Source: Pseudomonadota bacterium (lineage in GTDB: Bacteria; Pseudomonadota; Gammaproteobacteria; Steroidobacterales; Woeseiaceae). Taken from it: a DNA stretch of 64,000 nt. The stretch lies in assembly GCA_022563255.1 (NCBI GenBank), contig JADFNS010000004.1:62001-126000 (forward strand), given 5' to 3'. Below the pieces are notes generated by a model. It had not been told where the DNA came from. It ran no database searches and saw only the letters and a list, made by a program, of their open reading frames with translations. Below are positions 17,169 to 26,513 of the stretch, piece after piece (position 1 is the stretch's first letter; each line of letters opens with the position of its first letter). Position numbers and translations under genes: made by a program.

Positions 17169-19418
17169 ATGAACAGGACTAGTTGGCCTCCCGGATACGC
17201 AGGGTTGCTTGCAATGTGGCTGACCTGCGTCACCGTTTTGCTACCTGAGGCCGCGGCGCAGTCTGCCGAGGATCAGGAAGACCAGGCCATTCGCCCGCGA
17301 ATTGGATTGGTGCTGGGCGGTGGCGGCGCCCGCGGTGCGGCGCACATTGGCGTGTTGAAGGAGTTGGAGCGCTTGCGAGTTCCAATCGACGCGATTGCGG
17401 GCACCAGCATGGGAGCGATTATTGGCGGTTTGTACGCAACCGGACTGCATGTGGAGGAGTTGGAGCAATTGTTCGGCTCGCTTGACTGGTCTGCAGCATT
17501 GTCCGATACGCCCGATCGAGAGGACTTGAGTTTCCGGCGTAAACAGGATGATCGCGAGTTTCCGATTAAACTCGAGCTTGGCATTCGCGGCACCAAATTG
17601 CTGTTGCCTAAAGGCGTTATTCAGGGTCAGAAACTGGACTTGTTGCTGCGCGAACTGACGCTGCGTGCATCGCATATCGAAAATTTCGACGATTTGCCAA
17701 TCCCGTTTCGAGCGATCGCGTCGGACATTGCGGCTGGCGAAGCCGTGGTTATCGGCAGCGGCGATCTTGCAATGTCGATCCGGGCAAGCATGTCGGTACC
17801 CGCTATTTTTGCGCCGGTGGAGATCGACGGACGGCTTCTGGTTGATGGCGGGCTGACCGGCAATCTTCCCGTCAACGTAATGCAGGCAATGGACGTCGAC
17901 ATCATTATTGCTGTCGATGTCGAGTTTCCGCTCTACAGCACAGACGAGCTGGGATCGGTTCTGGCGATCACGGAACAAATGCTGACGATACTGATTCGCA
18001 AGGAAACGCTCCGACAGATAGCCATGCTGGGCGAGTCCGACATTTTGATCAGGCCTGAACTGGGTACTTATGCGTCGACAAATTTTCGCGACGTTCTTGA
18101 AACGATTGCACCGGGCCAGCAGGCGGTGCGCGAGCAGGCGAGTCGACTGCGGGCGTTGTCACTGGATGCGAACGCCTGGAAGGAGCATGTGGCGCTTCGC
18201 TCGCTGCAGTCGAATGATGAGGCGGAACTCGCGTTCGTGCGCGTAGTGCACGACGGCAAGCTGGCAGCCAGGGTGTTGGAGGCGCGACTCAGCGTTCGCG
18301 CCGGCGACCCGATAGACGCGACGGTTCTCGCGCAAAACGCAAACAGGCTGTACGGCTTGCAGCTCTATGAGCACGTGGGCTATCGCCTCGTGCAGGAAAA
18401 CGGTGCGACCGGTGTCGAGTACCAGGCGACGACGAAGAGCTGGGGCCCCAATTTCCTGCAATTTGGCGTGTCGCTTGAGGATGACTTCGAGGGTTCCACC
18501 AGCTTCAATCTGGCGGCCCGCATGACGCGAGCAGGGCTGAACAAGCTCGGCGCCGAGTGGCGCACCGATCTGCAGTTGGGCACGGACCCGGCGCTCTTGA
18601 CTGAGTTCTATCAGCCACTGAGTTTCGATTCGCGATTGTTTGTCGCTCCCAGCTTCAGTTTGCGGCAGACGAACCTGAACGCATTCGCGGTAAACGACAT
18701 TATCGCGAGATACCGTGTGACAGAAGGGACCCTGAGTCTGGATTTTGGTCGAGAGTTTGGCACGGTTGGGGAGTTCAGGGTAGGCGTCTACCGGGGTATT
18801 GGCGAGGCCCGGGTGAAGGTCGGTGATCCCGCTTTGCCGAACTTTGATTTCGAAACGGGCGGTGTGTTCGTGCGGCTACGCTTTGACTCGGTAGACAATC
18901 CGCGTTTCCCACGTAAAGGTTTGCTGGCCGATGTGCGCTGGAATCTCTCGCGCACGGGATTTGGCGCGGATTTCAATTTTGATACCATTGAGGGAGAAAT
19001 CGCGCAAACCTGGAGCCGGGGCAAGAGCAGCCTGCAACTGGGTCTGAGTTATGCGACGACTCTGAACTCAGACAATACGTTGCAGGACTTTTTCCCGCTG
19101 GGAGGTTTTTTGAGGTTGTCCGGTCTGGAGCGCGGAGAAATCAGCGGCCCGCACGCTGCTTTGGCGAGACTGATGGTTTACCGCCGAATCGGCAATACCA
19201 CGGGGGGCGTCTTCGAGACGCCGATTTATCTTGGCGTCTCGGCCGAAGCCGGCAATGTCTGGCAGACGCGGGCAGAAATAAGTTTCGATACGCTGCAAAT
19301 GAACGGCAGTATTTTCGTCGGCCTGGACACCTACTTCGGGCCTATTTATCTCGCCGCCGGGTTCAACGAGGATGGCAAGACGAATTTCTACCTGTTTATT
19401 GGAGCGCCGCCCCGCTAA
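17169..19418 (+). CDS. Patatin-like phospholipase with Omp85-type barrel (PlpD-like)
   Basis: The 749-residue secreted protein starts at ATG 17169 after TGGAGG and has a signal peptide. A patatin domain follows (about 35-330) with the oxyanion loop GGGGARGAAHIG, the nucleophile GTSMG and the partner Asp in LLVDGGLTGNLPV. Next comes a POTRA-like linker (about 350-430) and a C-terminal beta-barrel of the Omp85/BamA type. This is the layout of type Vd autotransporters such as PlpD, where the barrel exports a lipase to the surface. Catalytic Ser and Asp are both present. Substrates are likely phospholipids. Confidence 0.9.
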   Translation: MNRTSWPPGYAGLLAMWLTCVTVLLPEAAAQSAEDQEDQAIRPRIGLVLGGGGARGAAHIGVLKELERLRVPIDAIAGTSMGAIIGGLYATGLHVEELEQLFGSLDWSAALSDTPDREDLSFRRKQDDREFPIKLELGIRGTKLLLPKGVIQGQKLDLLLRELTLRASHIENFDDLPIPFRAIASDIAAGEAVVIGSGDLAMSIRASMSVPAIFAPVEIDGRLLVDGGLTGNLPVNVMQAMDVDIIIAVDVEFPLYSTDELGSVLAITEQMLTILIRKETLRQIAMLGESDILIRPELGTYASTNFRDVLETIAPGQQAVREQASRLRALSLDANAWKEHVALRSLQSNDEAELAFVRVVHDGKLAARVLEARLSVRAGDPIDATVLAQNANRLYGLQLYEHVGYRLVQENGATGVEYQATTKSWGPNFLQFGVSLEDDFEGSTSFNLAARMTRAGLNKLGAEWRTDLQLGTDPALLTEFYQPLSFDSRLFVAPSFSLRQTNLNAFAVNDIIARYRVTEGTLSLDFGREFGTVGEFRVGVYRGIGEARVKVGDPALPNFDFETGGVFVRLRFDSVDNPRFPRKGLLADVRWNLSRTGFGADFNFDTIEGEIAQTWSRGKSSLQLGLSYATTLNSDNTLQDFFPLGGFLRLSGLERGEISGPHAALARLMVYRRIGNTTGGVFETPIYLGVSAEAGNVWQTRAEISFDTLQMNGSIFVGLDTYFGPIYLAAGFNEDGKTNFYLFIGAPPR

Positions 19419-19424
19419 AGAAAA

Positions 19425-19673
19425 TTAACGAGATATTTTTTCCAGTACCTGCGTCGGGGAATCCGTATCGCGGCTGTAAGCATGCCGTTGCGCCATTTCA
19501 TCGAACGCGGCGTCGCGTTCGGTCTCGCTCGAAAACCAGCGCAGGAGTTCCCAATCATCGCCGAGCACCTTTCTCAAGGTATCGCCTGCGGGCAAGGACA
19601 CACGAATCCCGCAAACGCGTTCTCGACCGGCGTCGTTCGGTTCGACCAGGTTGTGCCGGTGGCAGTAATTCAC
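19425..19673 (-). CDS. Small conserved hypothetical protein
   Basis: The 82-residue soluble protein starts at GTG 19671-19673 behind an AAGGAATG ribosome site. The sequence opens with CHRHNLVEPNDAGRERVCGI and contains a DDWELLRWFSS segment. I do not know a function. It is convergent with the patatin gene (six bases between ends), and its own codon pattern looks coding on this strand only. Confidence 0.55.
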   Translation of the reverse strand: MNYCHRHNLVEPNDAGRERVCGIRVSLPAGDTLRKVLGDDWELLRWFSSETERDAAFDEMAQRHAYSRDTDSPTQVLEKISR

Positions 19674-19732
19674 AAATTCATTCCTTCGGTTTCATGCGGT
19701 GTCGCTGCGTGATTATACGCAAAAGCATGCTG

Positions 19733-20392
19733 CTACCGTGAGTTCCGTCTGCCCCGGTCCGCCGCACCTTCCCTGTCCGACCAGCCGAACAGGCGGCGTG
19801 TGACGAACAGGTAGACGGGCTTTGCCAGCGACATCCACGCCCGGGATGGCGTTGACGGCGTGTTCAGGATCGAGTGTTCCCTGGCCGTGAGCAGGTCCGG
19901 CCTGTAAGTGCGTTTGTGTTTCAGGAGGTGTCGAATATCTTCCCTGGCGGCCGCTCGAAACAGCCGACCGCGTCGTTTTGTTGTCCACGCGAGCTGGAAA
20001 TCGACGAATGCCGGTGATCCGTCATCGCGGACCAGCAGATTGGGCTCTTTCGCGAGATCGTTGTGGACAACGCCCAGGCGATGCATGCTTCTCGAGAGCC
20101 GGGCCATGGCACGGAAATACCCGGAATCTCGCGGGCGGCCCTCGAACATGGGCACTCCAGGCATATAACTGCGCGCAAGCGTGTACTTGTCGTTCTTTAT
20201 CAGTCGCGGTGTCCCATCCAGACTTCGCAGTGCCGCCAGGGCGCGGGCCTCGCGTCTGAGCAGAACGCGTGCCAGCCAGGCCACCCACCAGACGGCTGAG
20301 CGAGTGTCGCGCAGCACGGCATTTTCGCCGTTCTCAGTGAGCAGCCATATCTCGCCAAACTGGTCTTTTTTGAGTAAGCGACGGTTTTGCAC
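19733..20392 (-). CDS. Small kinase-like protein (RIO/LPS-kinase type)
   Basis: The 219-residue protein keeps the second half of a protein-kinase-like fold: a catalytic-loop motif MHRLGVVHNDLAKEPNLLV (HxDLxxxxN) and a metal motif FVDFQLA in place of DFG. The glycine-rich loop is weak. Short kinases of this type phosphorylate lipopolysaccharide sugars or act as RIO-like kinases; the substrate here is unknown. It starts with GTG 20392, so its start is almost back-to-back with the divergent AAA-WD40 gene at 20411. If active, it is a possible source of phosphorylation for FHA proteins, but that is speculation. Confidence 0.65.
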   Translation of the reverse strand: MQNRRLLKKDQFGEIWLLTENGENAVLRDTRSAVWWVAWLARVLLRREARALAALRSLDGTPRLIKNDKYTLARSYMPGVPMFEGRPRDSGYFRAMARLSRSMHRLGVVHNDLAKEPNLLVRDDGSPAFVDFQLAWTTKRRGRLFRAAAREDIRHLLKHKRTYRPDLLTAREHSILNTPSTPSRAWMSLAKPVYLFVTRRLFGWSDREGAADRGRRNSR

Positions 20393-20410
20393 TGGCAGTT
20401 ATCCCGCAAA

Positions 20411-23400
20411 ATGCAGAGAATACAGCAAGCTTTCGACACGGAATTGATAGTGGCTGGCGAATCCACCAAAAAAGGTCAGAGCGAAGAACGCGCGAAACTG
20501 GACACGACGGGCGAATTCTTCAGTGTGGGCGCGCCATTGCACGCTGTTCGGGCTGGCTATATCAAGCGTCGGGCCGACGACTTGCTGTACGACACCGTGG
20601 TTTCCGGGCGCTATGCTCATGTGCTCGCGCCGGATCGCAGTGGCAAGACCAGCCTCATTGCGGCAACTGCGGCCAGGCTCGAGATCCACGGCTGCAAAGT
20701 CGCGATTCTCGATCTCGCACAGATAGGGGTTCGCGATGGTGGCGCGGATTCAGGACGCTGGTACTACAGCGTTGCTTACCGCTTGTTGCGGCAACTGCGC
20801 ATCCGCTACGACTTGCAAACGTGGTGGCAGGACAAGTCGATACTGAGCAATCGCCAGCGACTCGTCGAATTTTACTCCGAAGTCATACTCCATCATGTCC
20901 CCGAACGCATCGTCGTATTCGTCGATGAAATTCAGTGCATGGAAGACCTGGCGTTTGCGGATCAACTGCTTGCCAGCATTCGTGCGGCGCACAATGCGCG
21001 CGCAATTGATCCCAGTTTTCTGCGGCTTTCATTCGTTTTGCTCGGCGAGTGCGATCCCGTCAGCCTGATCGAGGAGGCTGAACTGTCGCCTTTCAATATC
21101 ACCCAGCCGGTATTGCTCGAAGATTTCACTCGCGCGGAGCTTGATTTATTCGCCACGGAATTAAATTTGCCGCACGAGGATGCGGTATTGGCTCTGGATC
21201 GTATCTACCACTGGACGAATGGCCAGCCTTATCTTAGTCAGAAGCTGGCACGCGCTGTCGCTAAAGAAGTGCCGGACGAAAATATCGATGGGTACGTTGA
21301 TCGCATTGCCATGTTCCAGCTGGGCGGTCGCGCGGCGCTGCATAGCGAACCGCAGATGAGCCACATACACCGGGCCATTATGAGCGATACGAAACGCCGC
21401 GCGCCGATTCTCAATTTATACGGCAAGATTCGAAAGGGAATCGTGGTAGCCGCCGATCTGGGCTCGGCGCTACAGAGGCGACTGCTCGCCGTTGGTCTCC
21501 TGATAATTTCCGATGACAGCAATCTGGTCGTTCGTAATCGGCTGTACGAAACCGTATTTACGGCTCGCTGGGCGAACGAGCATCTGCCAACCCATTTCAA
21601 AGTGCCCGCCATCGTCGTCGGTACGCTGCTGTTGTTGGCGATGATTCCGCTCTGGTACACGCAGTGGTTGCCACGATCCTACGTACAGATTCTGACGTCG
21701 GATACTGTGACCTTGCAAGGCGCGAGTATGGCCTACGACAATTTTCGGTCGTTCCCGGGCCATGCGGATACAGCCGACAATTATTATCGGCGTTTTCTGG
21801 AACGTCGCGCGCTTGCTGCGAGCGACGCAGTTCAGATACGGGAGCTCGCGGCGCTGGCTGCCGTCCTGCCGAACGCCGGTCGCCTGGCGGAGCAGATTGT
21901 GGCTGGCTTCTGGGACCGGGAAGCAAGCAACGCAACTCGTCTGGAAAATCGCGATGCAGCGTTGCTGGCCAATATACAGTCACTGGTCTTGTCCACGGCG
22001 CTCAGGCGCCAGCGTGCGGCGGCTTTGGTCGGTGACGACTATCCGTTACTTCTGGCAACTCTTCCCGAGCTACCGACGGGGACGACCGTGTTCGATCCTG
22101 TGAGCATGGTTCTGACGACTGCTGTTGGGTCGCAGATTTCGCAGTTTTCGTATACGCCTCAAGGCGTGCAGCATCGCGAGCCGTGGCCGATTACGGCACT
22201 TGAAGTCAACCCGCTGGTGCGACGCGTTATCGTCGACCGACAGGGTTCCGTTAATCGCATCGGCTTGACGTTGAATGTCAGCCATGCGCGATTGTCGGAT
22301 TTGCGCATCAAGATTATCGCCCCGTCGGGGCGGGCTGTCGAATTTGAGACAGGTCTGGAGCGCGCGTCCAGCAATGACGATATTCGTATTCCGGCTGCAC
22401 AACTTGGCGGCCTTCTGGGCGAATCGCTGAGCGGCACCTGGAGTATCAGTATCCGGGACGAGAGGCTCGGTGTTGCTGGCCAACTGGTTGGCTGGAACCT
22501 CAAGCTGAACGCCCAGGGTGCGGTCGAGTATTTTCAGCGGGGCTTGAATATTCCAGACCCGGTCGAGCGTGAAACAGACAAACTCTGGTTCGATAAGTCG
22601 GGACGTTACGCGGTCGCGCGCGCGACCCAGAGCGACAGCGCACGTATTTGGGACCTGACCTTCGCTGAACCGATGCGGGCGATCGCGCTCAACGAGAACG
22701 AAAGTTTGATTGGCCTTGGCGCCGCTGCGCGCTGGCTTGTAACAGCGACGCAAGACAGCGTAAATCTATGGGATATCGCGACCGGCGACAAAGTGGCAAC
22801 GCTGCCGGTTGGCGCGGCAAGCATGAGCGCCGCGCTGACCCACGACGGCACGCAATTGTTCGTCGTGCGCCGCGGCGATACCGAGACTCGATTGGAACTG
22901 TGGGGACTTGATGATGGCCGGATTGCCGCGGAGGTTGTTGTTGCGGGAGCTCCGGCGCTGGTTGCAATCAATGCGGCCGGCAGTCGTGTCGCAATTGCGG
23001 ACTTTGATCGAGCGGTTCGCGTTTGGGATTTCAGCACGGCCAGCCTGCTGGCTGAGATCGACTTGCCTGCGCAGCCAGGTGTCATCAGCTTGTCGGCGGA
23101 TGGCTTGACTCTGGGCGTCGTCAGCCCCGATGTCGGTCTGTCCGTGTGGAATATCGAGCGTCCGCAACGACCGCTACTGGCATTCTCAGGTGGTGGCCGT
23201 TGGCAACTTTCGTTCTCGCCGTCCGGAAGTCTCGTTGCAGCCGGGCGCCCCGAAACCGGGTTCGGGATATTCAGCAGTAATGATGGACGATCGACTGGGC
23301 CGTTATTGGGCGTGCGCAACGACGGTGGTTCGCCGGACTTGTTGTCGTTCAGCCAGGACGAGCAGATTCTGCTGACCGGCAGTTCTGGCTACGGGCCGAG

Positions 23401-24478
23401 GATCTGGCGCACGCCGGTTTTCCGCTCGACGGCGAGGGACAGTGCGCCGGCGGACCGACATACGATATGGAGTCCGTCCGCGGACCGCCCGCTGGCTGTC
23501 TCGCCGGACGGGGATTTTTTCGTGATCGGCGATCCGTCGGGGCACGTGCACGTGATTTCATCGGCTGCAAGGCTGGACGAAGTCGAAAATCTCGGCGCAG
23601 AAGTTAGTTTCATCGGGCATACCAGCGAGGTCCGGCTGCTCAGCATCGACTCGTCAGGATCATTCGTGGCCAGCGTGGCGACGAACAGTACGTTGCGCGT
23701 GTGGACGACGGCCAATGGCGAGCCGCTGCCGTATGTCGTAAATATTCCCGGCCGGCCGGTTTCACAGCTTCTTTTTTCACCGGACGCTGCCTATCTGGCA
23801 GTGTCGAACGGCGATAGTGTGTCGATCCTTGACGTTCAGGGCGGCCAAATTGTCGCCCAGTTCGAGTCGGCAAGCATTTTCCAGGGACTGGCTTTTGCGA
23901 CCGTGGATCGTCTCTACGCGGGAGGTGCAGATGGCGCTTTGCAGCTGATCAGCCAAAGTGCGAACAATGGCTGGCAAATGCAGCAGGTCTGGCAGGGGCC
24001 GGAATCGATCAAACTGCTGCGCGCGTCGCCGCGCGGTGACTACCTGATCCTCGTGGATCAGAACGATCTTGCCAGCCAGTTCCTGTTGTCAGAAGGACGC
24101 ATTGGCGATGCGACGTTGCAATTGCCGTCGGACGTGCGCGAAGTGATATTCGACACGAACGGTACGCAGGCCTATTTTCGAACGCCTCGTTGGGTACACC
24201 GCGCGAGCTCGTCGAATACCGGCTTGCTGTGGAACGGCGCGCTTTTCGTGCCGCCTCCGCTGCGCGGTGCTGGCCTCGTGTACGGCAATGGCACGGCGCA
24301 GTCCGGCGCACGGCATCGCATGTACTTGCCGGTCGCAAGAAACGCCTACGTCGGGCTGGTTGAGCTCAACTTTACGAAATCCGCTGCATCTGCAGCGATC
24401 GGATTGTTCGGCAACAGGGAAGAGTTGTTGCAGGAATGGCGCAGCCGAATCAGCGCAGATCGCCGCGCAGGGTCCTGA
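20411..24478 (+). CDS. AAA ATPase - transmembrane - P-domain - WD40 protein
   Basis: The 1355-residue protein combines four parts. An AAA-like NTPase fills about 30-370, with Walker A APDRSGKTSL (first Gly replaced by Ala) and Walker B IVVFVDEIQ. One membrane helix lies at about 398-417. A helical linker is followed by a P/Homo-B domain at about 602-702 (LTLNVSHARLSDLRIKIIAP, SGTWSISIRD, GQLVGWNLKL), a fold usually found after bacterial subtilisins. The rest to about 1330 is WD40-type beta-propeller repeats. The ATPase should be cytoplasmic and the rest periplasmic. ATG 20411 is preferred over TTG 20387, which would collide with the divergent kinase gene. No protease domain is present. Function unknown; STAND-like signalling is a guess. 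Confidence 0.8.
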   Translation: MQRIQQAFDTELIVAGESTKKGQSEERAKLDTTGEFFSVGAPLHAVRAGYIKRRADDLLYDTVVSGRYAHVLAPDRSGKTSLIAATAARLEIHGCKVAILDLAQIGVRDGGADSGRWYYSVAYRLLRQLRIRYDLQTWWQDKSILSNRQRLVEFYSEVILHHVPERIVVFVDEIQCMEDLAFADQLLASIRAAHNARAIDPSFLRLSFVLLGECDPVSLIEEAELSPFNITQPVLLEDFTRAELDLFATELNLPHEDAVLALDRIYHWTNGQPYLSQKLARAVAKEVPDENIDGYVDRIAMFQLGGRAALHSEPQMSHIHRAIMSDTKRRAPILNLYGKIRKGIVVAADLGSALQRRLLAVGLLIISDDSNLVVRNRLYETVFTARWANEHLPTHFKVPAIVVGTLLLLAMIPLWYTQWLPRSYVQILTSDTVTLQGASMAYDNFRSFPGHADTADNYYRRFLERRALAASDAVQIRELAALAAVLPNAGRLAEQIVAGFWDREASNATRLENRDAALLANIQSLVLSTALRRQRAAALVGDDYPLLLATLPELPTGTTVFDPVSMVLTTAVGSQISQFSYTPQGVQHREPWPITALEVNPLVRRVIVDRQGSVNRIGLTLNVSHARLSDLRIKIIAPSGRAVEFETGLERASSNDDIRIPAAQLGGLLGESLSGTWSISIRDERLGVAGQLVGWNLKLNAQGAVEYFQRGLNIPDPVERETDKLWFDKSGRYAVARATQSDSARIWDLTFAEPMRAIALNENESLIGLGAAARWLVTATQDSVNLWDIATGDKVATLPVGAASMSAALTHDGTQLFVVRRGDTETRLELWGLDDGRIAAEVVVAGAPALVAINAAGSRVAIADFDRAVRVWDFSTASLLAEIDLPAQPGVISLSADGLTLGVVSPDVGLSVWNIERPQRPLLAFSGGGRWQLSFSPSGSLVAAGRPETGFGIFSSNDGRSTGPLLGVRNDGGSPDLLSFSQDEQILLTGSSGYGPRIWRTPVFRSTARDSAPADRHTIWSPSADRPLAVSPDGDFFVIGDPSGHVHVISSAARLDEVENLGAEVSFIGHTSEVRLLSIDSSGSFVASVATNSTLRVWTTANGEPLPYVVNIPGRPVSQLLFSPDAAYLAVSNGDSVSILDVQGGQIVAQFESASIFQGLAFATVDRLYAGGADGALQLISQSANNGWQMQQVWQGPESIKLLRASPRGDYLILVDQNDLASQFLLSEGRIGDATLQLPSDVREVIFDTNGTQAYFRTPRWVHRASSSNTGLLWNGALFVPPPLRGAGLVYGNGTAQSGARHRMYLPVARNAYVGLVELNFTKSAASAAIGLFGNREELLQEWRSRISADRRAGS

Positions 24479-26333
24479 CCAGTAGCTCGAGTCGTTCCGC
24501 GGTGACTTCAGCAGGTGGAACCGACTCGCCGAACATGACCGGCACGCGGGCAAACAGGCGACCGGGAAGCTTGCGTATGCCGCCGCCAGTGCGGCGGCTG
24601 AACCAACTTCCCCACAAACGGCCCAATGCGACAGGAATCACGGGAACAGGCCGTCGCGCGATAATTTTCTCGATTCCGGGCCGGAATCGTTGTACCTCAC
24701 CATCGCGTGTCAGTGATCCTTCCGGGAAGATGCACACGATGTTGCCGGCCGCGAGCTCAGCATCGACTTTATCGAATGCGGCCTCCATCAACTCTTTGTC
24801 CTCCGACGCGGACGCGATCGGAATTGCTTTCGCAGTCTTGAAAATGAACTTCAGGAAAGGAATCTGGAATATTTTAAAATGCATCACAAAACGCATCGGG
24901 CGAACGACGGATCCACCCAGAATAATTGGATCCATAAAGCTGACATGATTGCAGACCACGATCGCAGGGCCGTCCTGCGGAATATTTTCAAGTCCGGTGG
25001 GACGAATTCGATAGACAATATTGATCACTATCCAGGCCAGGAAACGCATAAGGAATTCGGGTAGCAAGGAGTAAATGTAAATTGCCACCACGGCGTTCAG
25101 GGCGGCGATGACGAGAAACAGCTCCGGTATTGACAATCCGGACTTAAGCAACACGATACTGATCACGGCAGCACTGACCATCAGCAATGCGTTGATGATG
25201 TTGTTTGCGGCGATAATGCGCGACAGATGCTGTCGTTTGGAACGTATTTGAATCAGTGTGTACAACGGCACGCTGTAGAATCCACCAAATGCGCCGAGTA
25301 AGGTAAAGTCGGCGAGAATGCGCCAACTCCCCGGGCGGTTCAGGAATTCGCCGACTGTCGTGACAGCGGTAACGGCGACGTCCGGCTGTGCAAAATACAG
25401 ATCAACGGTGAACAGGCTCATGCCGATCGAACCAAACGGAACCAGGCCAAGTTCGATTCGATGACCGGACATGCGTTCACACAGCAATGAGCCTAGCCCG
25501 ACGCCAACGGCAAAGGCGACCAGCAAACTCGTCACTACTGATTCATTGCCGTTGAGGATGTCGGCCGTATAGGCGGGGATCTGAATGGTCAACGCCGAGC
25601 CAAAAAACCAGAACCAGGAGATACCCAGGATCGAAAGAAATACGCTCTTGTCTGCGCGCGCGAAGCTGACGATTCGCCAGGTTTCCTGCCACGCGTTCCA
25701 ATTGATCTGCAACTCGGGATCGACGGGACTGGTTTTGGGTATCTGCCGGCTGACAAGGTAGCCGGCGATTGCCGCTGCGATCAGAACAAATGCCAGGATG
25801 AACTGCTTGTCGGCTTCGAAATCCACGGTCTCCACGCCGATAATCAGGCCAAGGATGATCGCGACGTAGGTTCCGGACTCGACCAGCGCGTTACCGCCGA
25901 CCAATTCATCGGTGCGCAATTTCTGCGGGAGATAAGCGTACTTGACGGGACCGAATAAGGTTGATTGACAGCCCATCAAAAACAGCACGAATAACAACAA
26001 AGCGTACTGTTGCGACAGCAAAGCAAATGCAGCGAGCGACATCAGTCCGATTTCAAGCAACTTGATGCGGCGCATGAGCATCGATTTCTCGTACTTGTCG
26101 GCTAATTGTCCTGCCGTCGCCGAGAAGAGAAAGAACGGCAGAATGAAAAGAAATGCGGCGACGTTGGCCAGCACAGTGTGGCCCATGCCGGCGATGCGCA
26201 CACCTTGAAACGTGATCAGAATCACAAGGCCATTGCGGAAAATATTGTCGTTCAGCGCGCCGAGAAACTGCGTGGCAAAGAAAGGCGCGAAGCGGCGCTG
26301 GCCGAGAAGCGAAAACTGGTTGGATTCCGACAA
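24450..26333 (-). CDS. MFS transporter - acyltransferase fusion (LplT-PlsC type)
   Basis: The protein of about 627 residues has an N-terminal 11-12 helix MFS transporter (starting FAPFFATQFLGALNDNIFRN, as in LplT lysophospholipid flippases) fused to a C-terminal PlsC acyltransferase with the active-site motif CNHVSFMDP and the substrate motif FPEGSLTRDG. It should flip lysophospholipids inward and re-acylate them. The acyl-ACP synthetase domain of E. coli Aas is absent. The start is uncertain: I use TTG 26333, just before the first conserved residues; the frame is open to 26525. The end overlaps the AAA-WD40 gene by 29 bases. Confidence 0.85.
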   Translation of the reverse strand: MSESNQFSLLGQRRFAPFFATQFLGALNDNIFRNGLVILITFQGVRIAGMGHTVLANVAAFLFILPFFLFSATAGQLADKYEKSMLMRRIKLLEIGLMSLAAFALLSQQYALLLFVLFLMGCQSTLFGPVKYAYLPQKLRTDELVGGNALVESGTYVAIILGLIIGVETVDFEADKQFILAFVLIAAAIAGYLVSRQIPKTSPVDPELQINWNAWQETWRIVSFARADKSVFLSILGISWFWFFGSALTIQIPAYTADILNGNESVVTSLLVAFAVGVGLGSLLCERMSGHRIELGLVPFGSIGMSLFTVDLYFAQPDVAVTAVTTVGEFLNRPGSWRILADFTLLGAFGGFYSVPLYTLIQIRSKRQHLSRIIAANNIINALLMVSAAVISIVLLKSGLSIPELFLVIAALNAVVAIYIYSLLPEFLMRFLAWIVINIVYRIRPTGLENIPQDGPAIVVCNHVSFMDPIILGGSVVRPMRFVMHFKIFQIPFLKFIFKTAKAIPIASASEDKELMEAAFDKVDAELAAGNIVCIFPEGSLTRDGEVQRFRPGIEKIIARRPVPVIPVALGRLWGSWFSRRTGGGIRKLPGRLFARVPVMFGESVPPAEVTAERLELLVRTLRGDLR

Positions 26334-26513
26334 AATAGCGTTCCCGTTGGTCAGTTCGGCGCAACTATAGCGCGAATGCTTCGCAATCTTGTTTAAAATT
26401 GTGGACTTGTGTCGATATCGGGAGTTGGCATTTTTGCTATTATTGATGATGGCGACGAATTGTCGCCTGTCTTTGCAGCAAATTTTGCCCTGGAAGCCGG
26501 ATTGAGAGTCACG

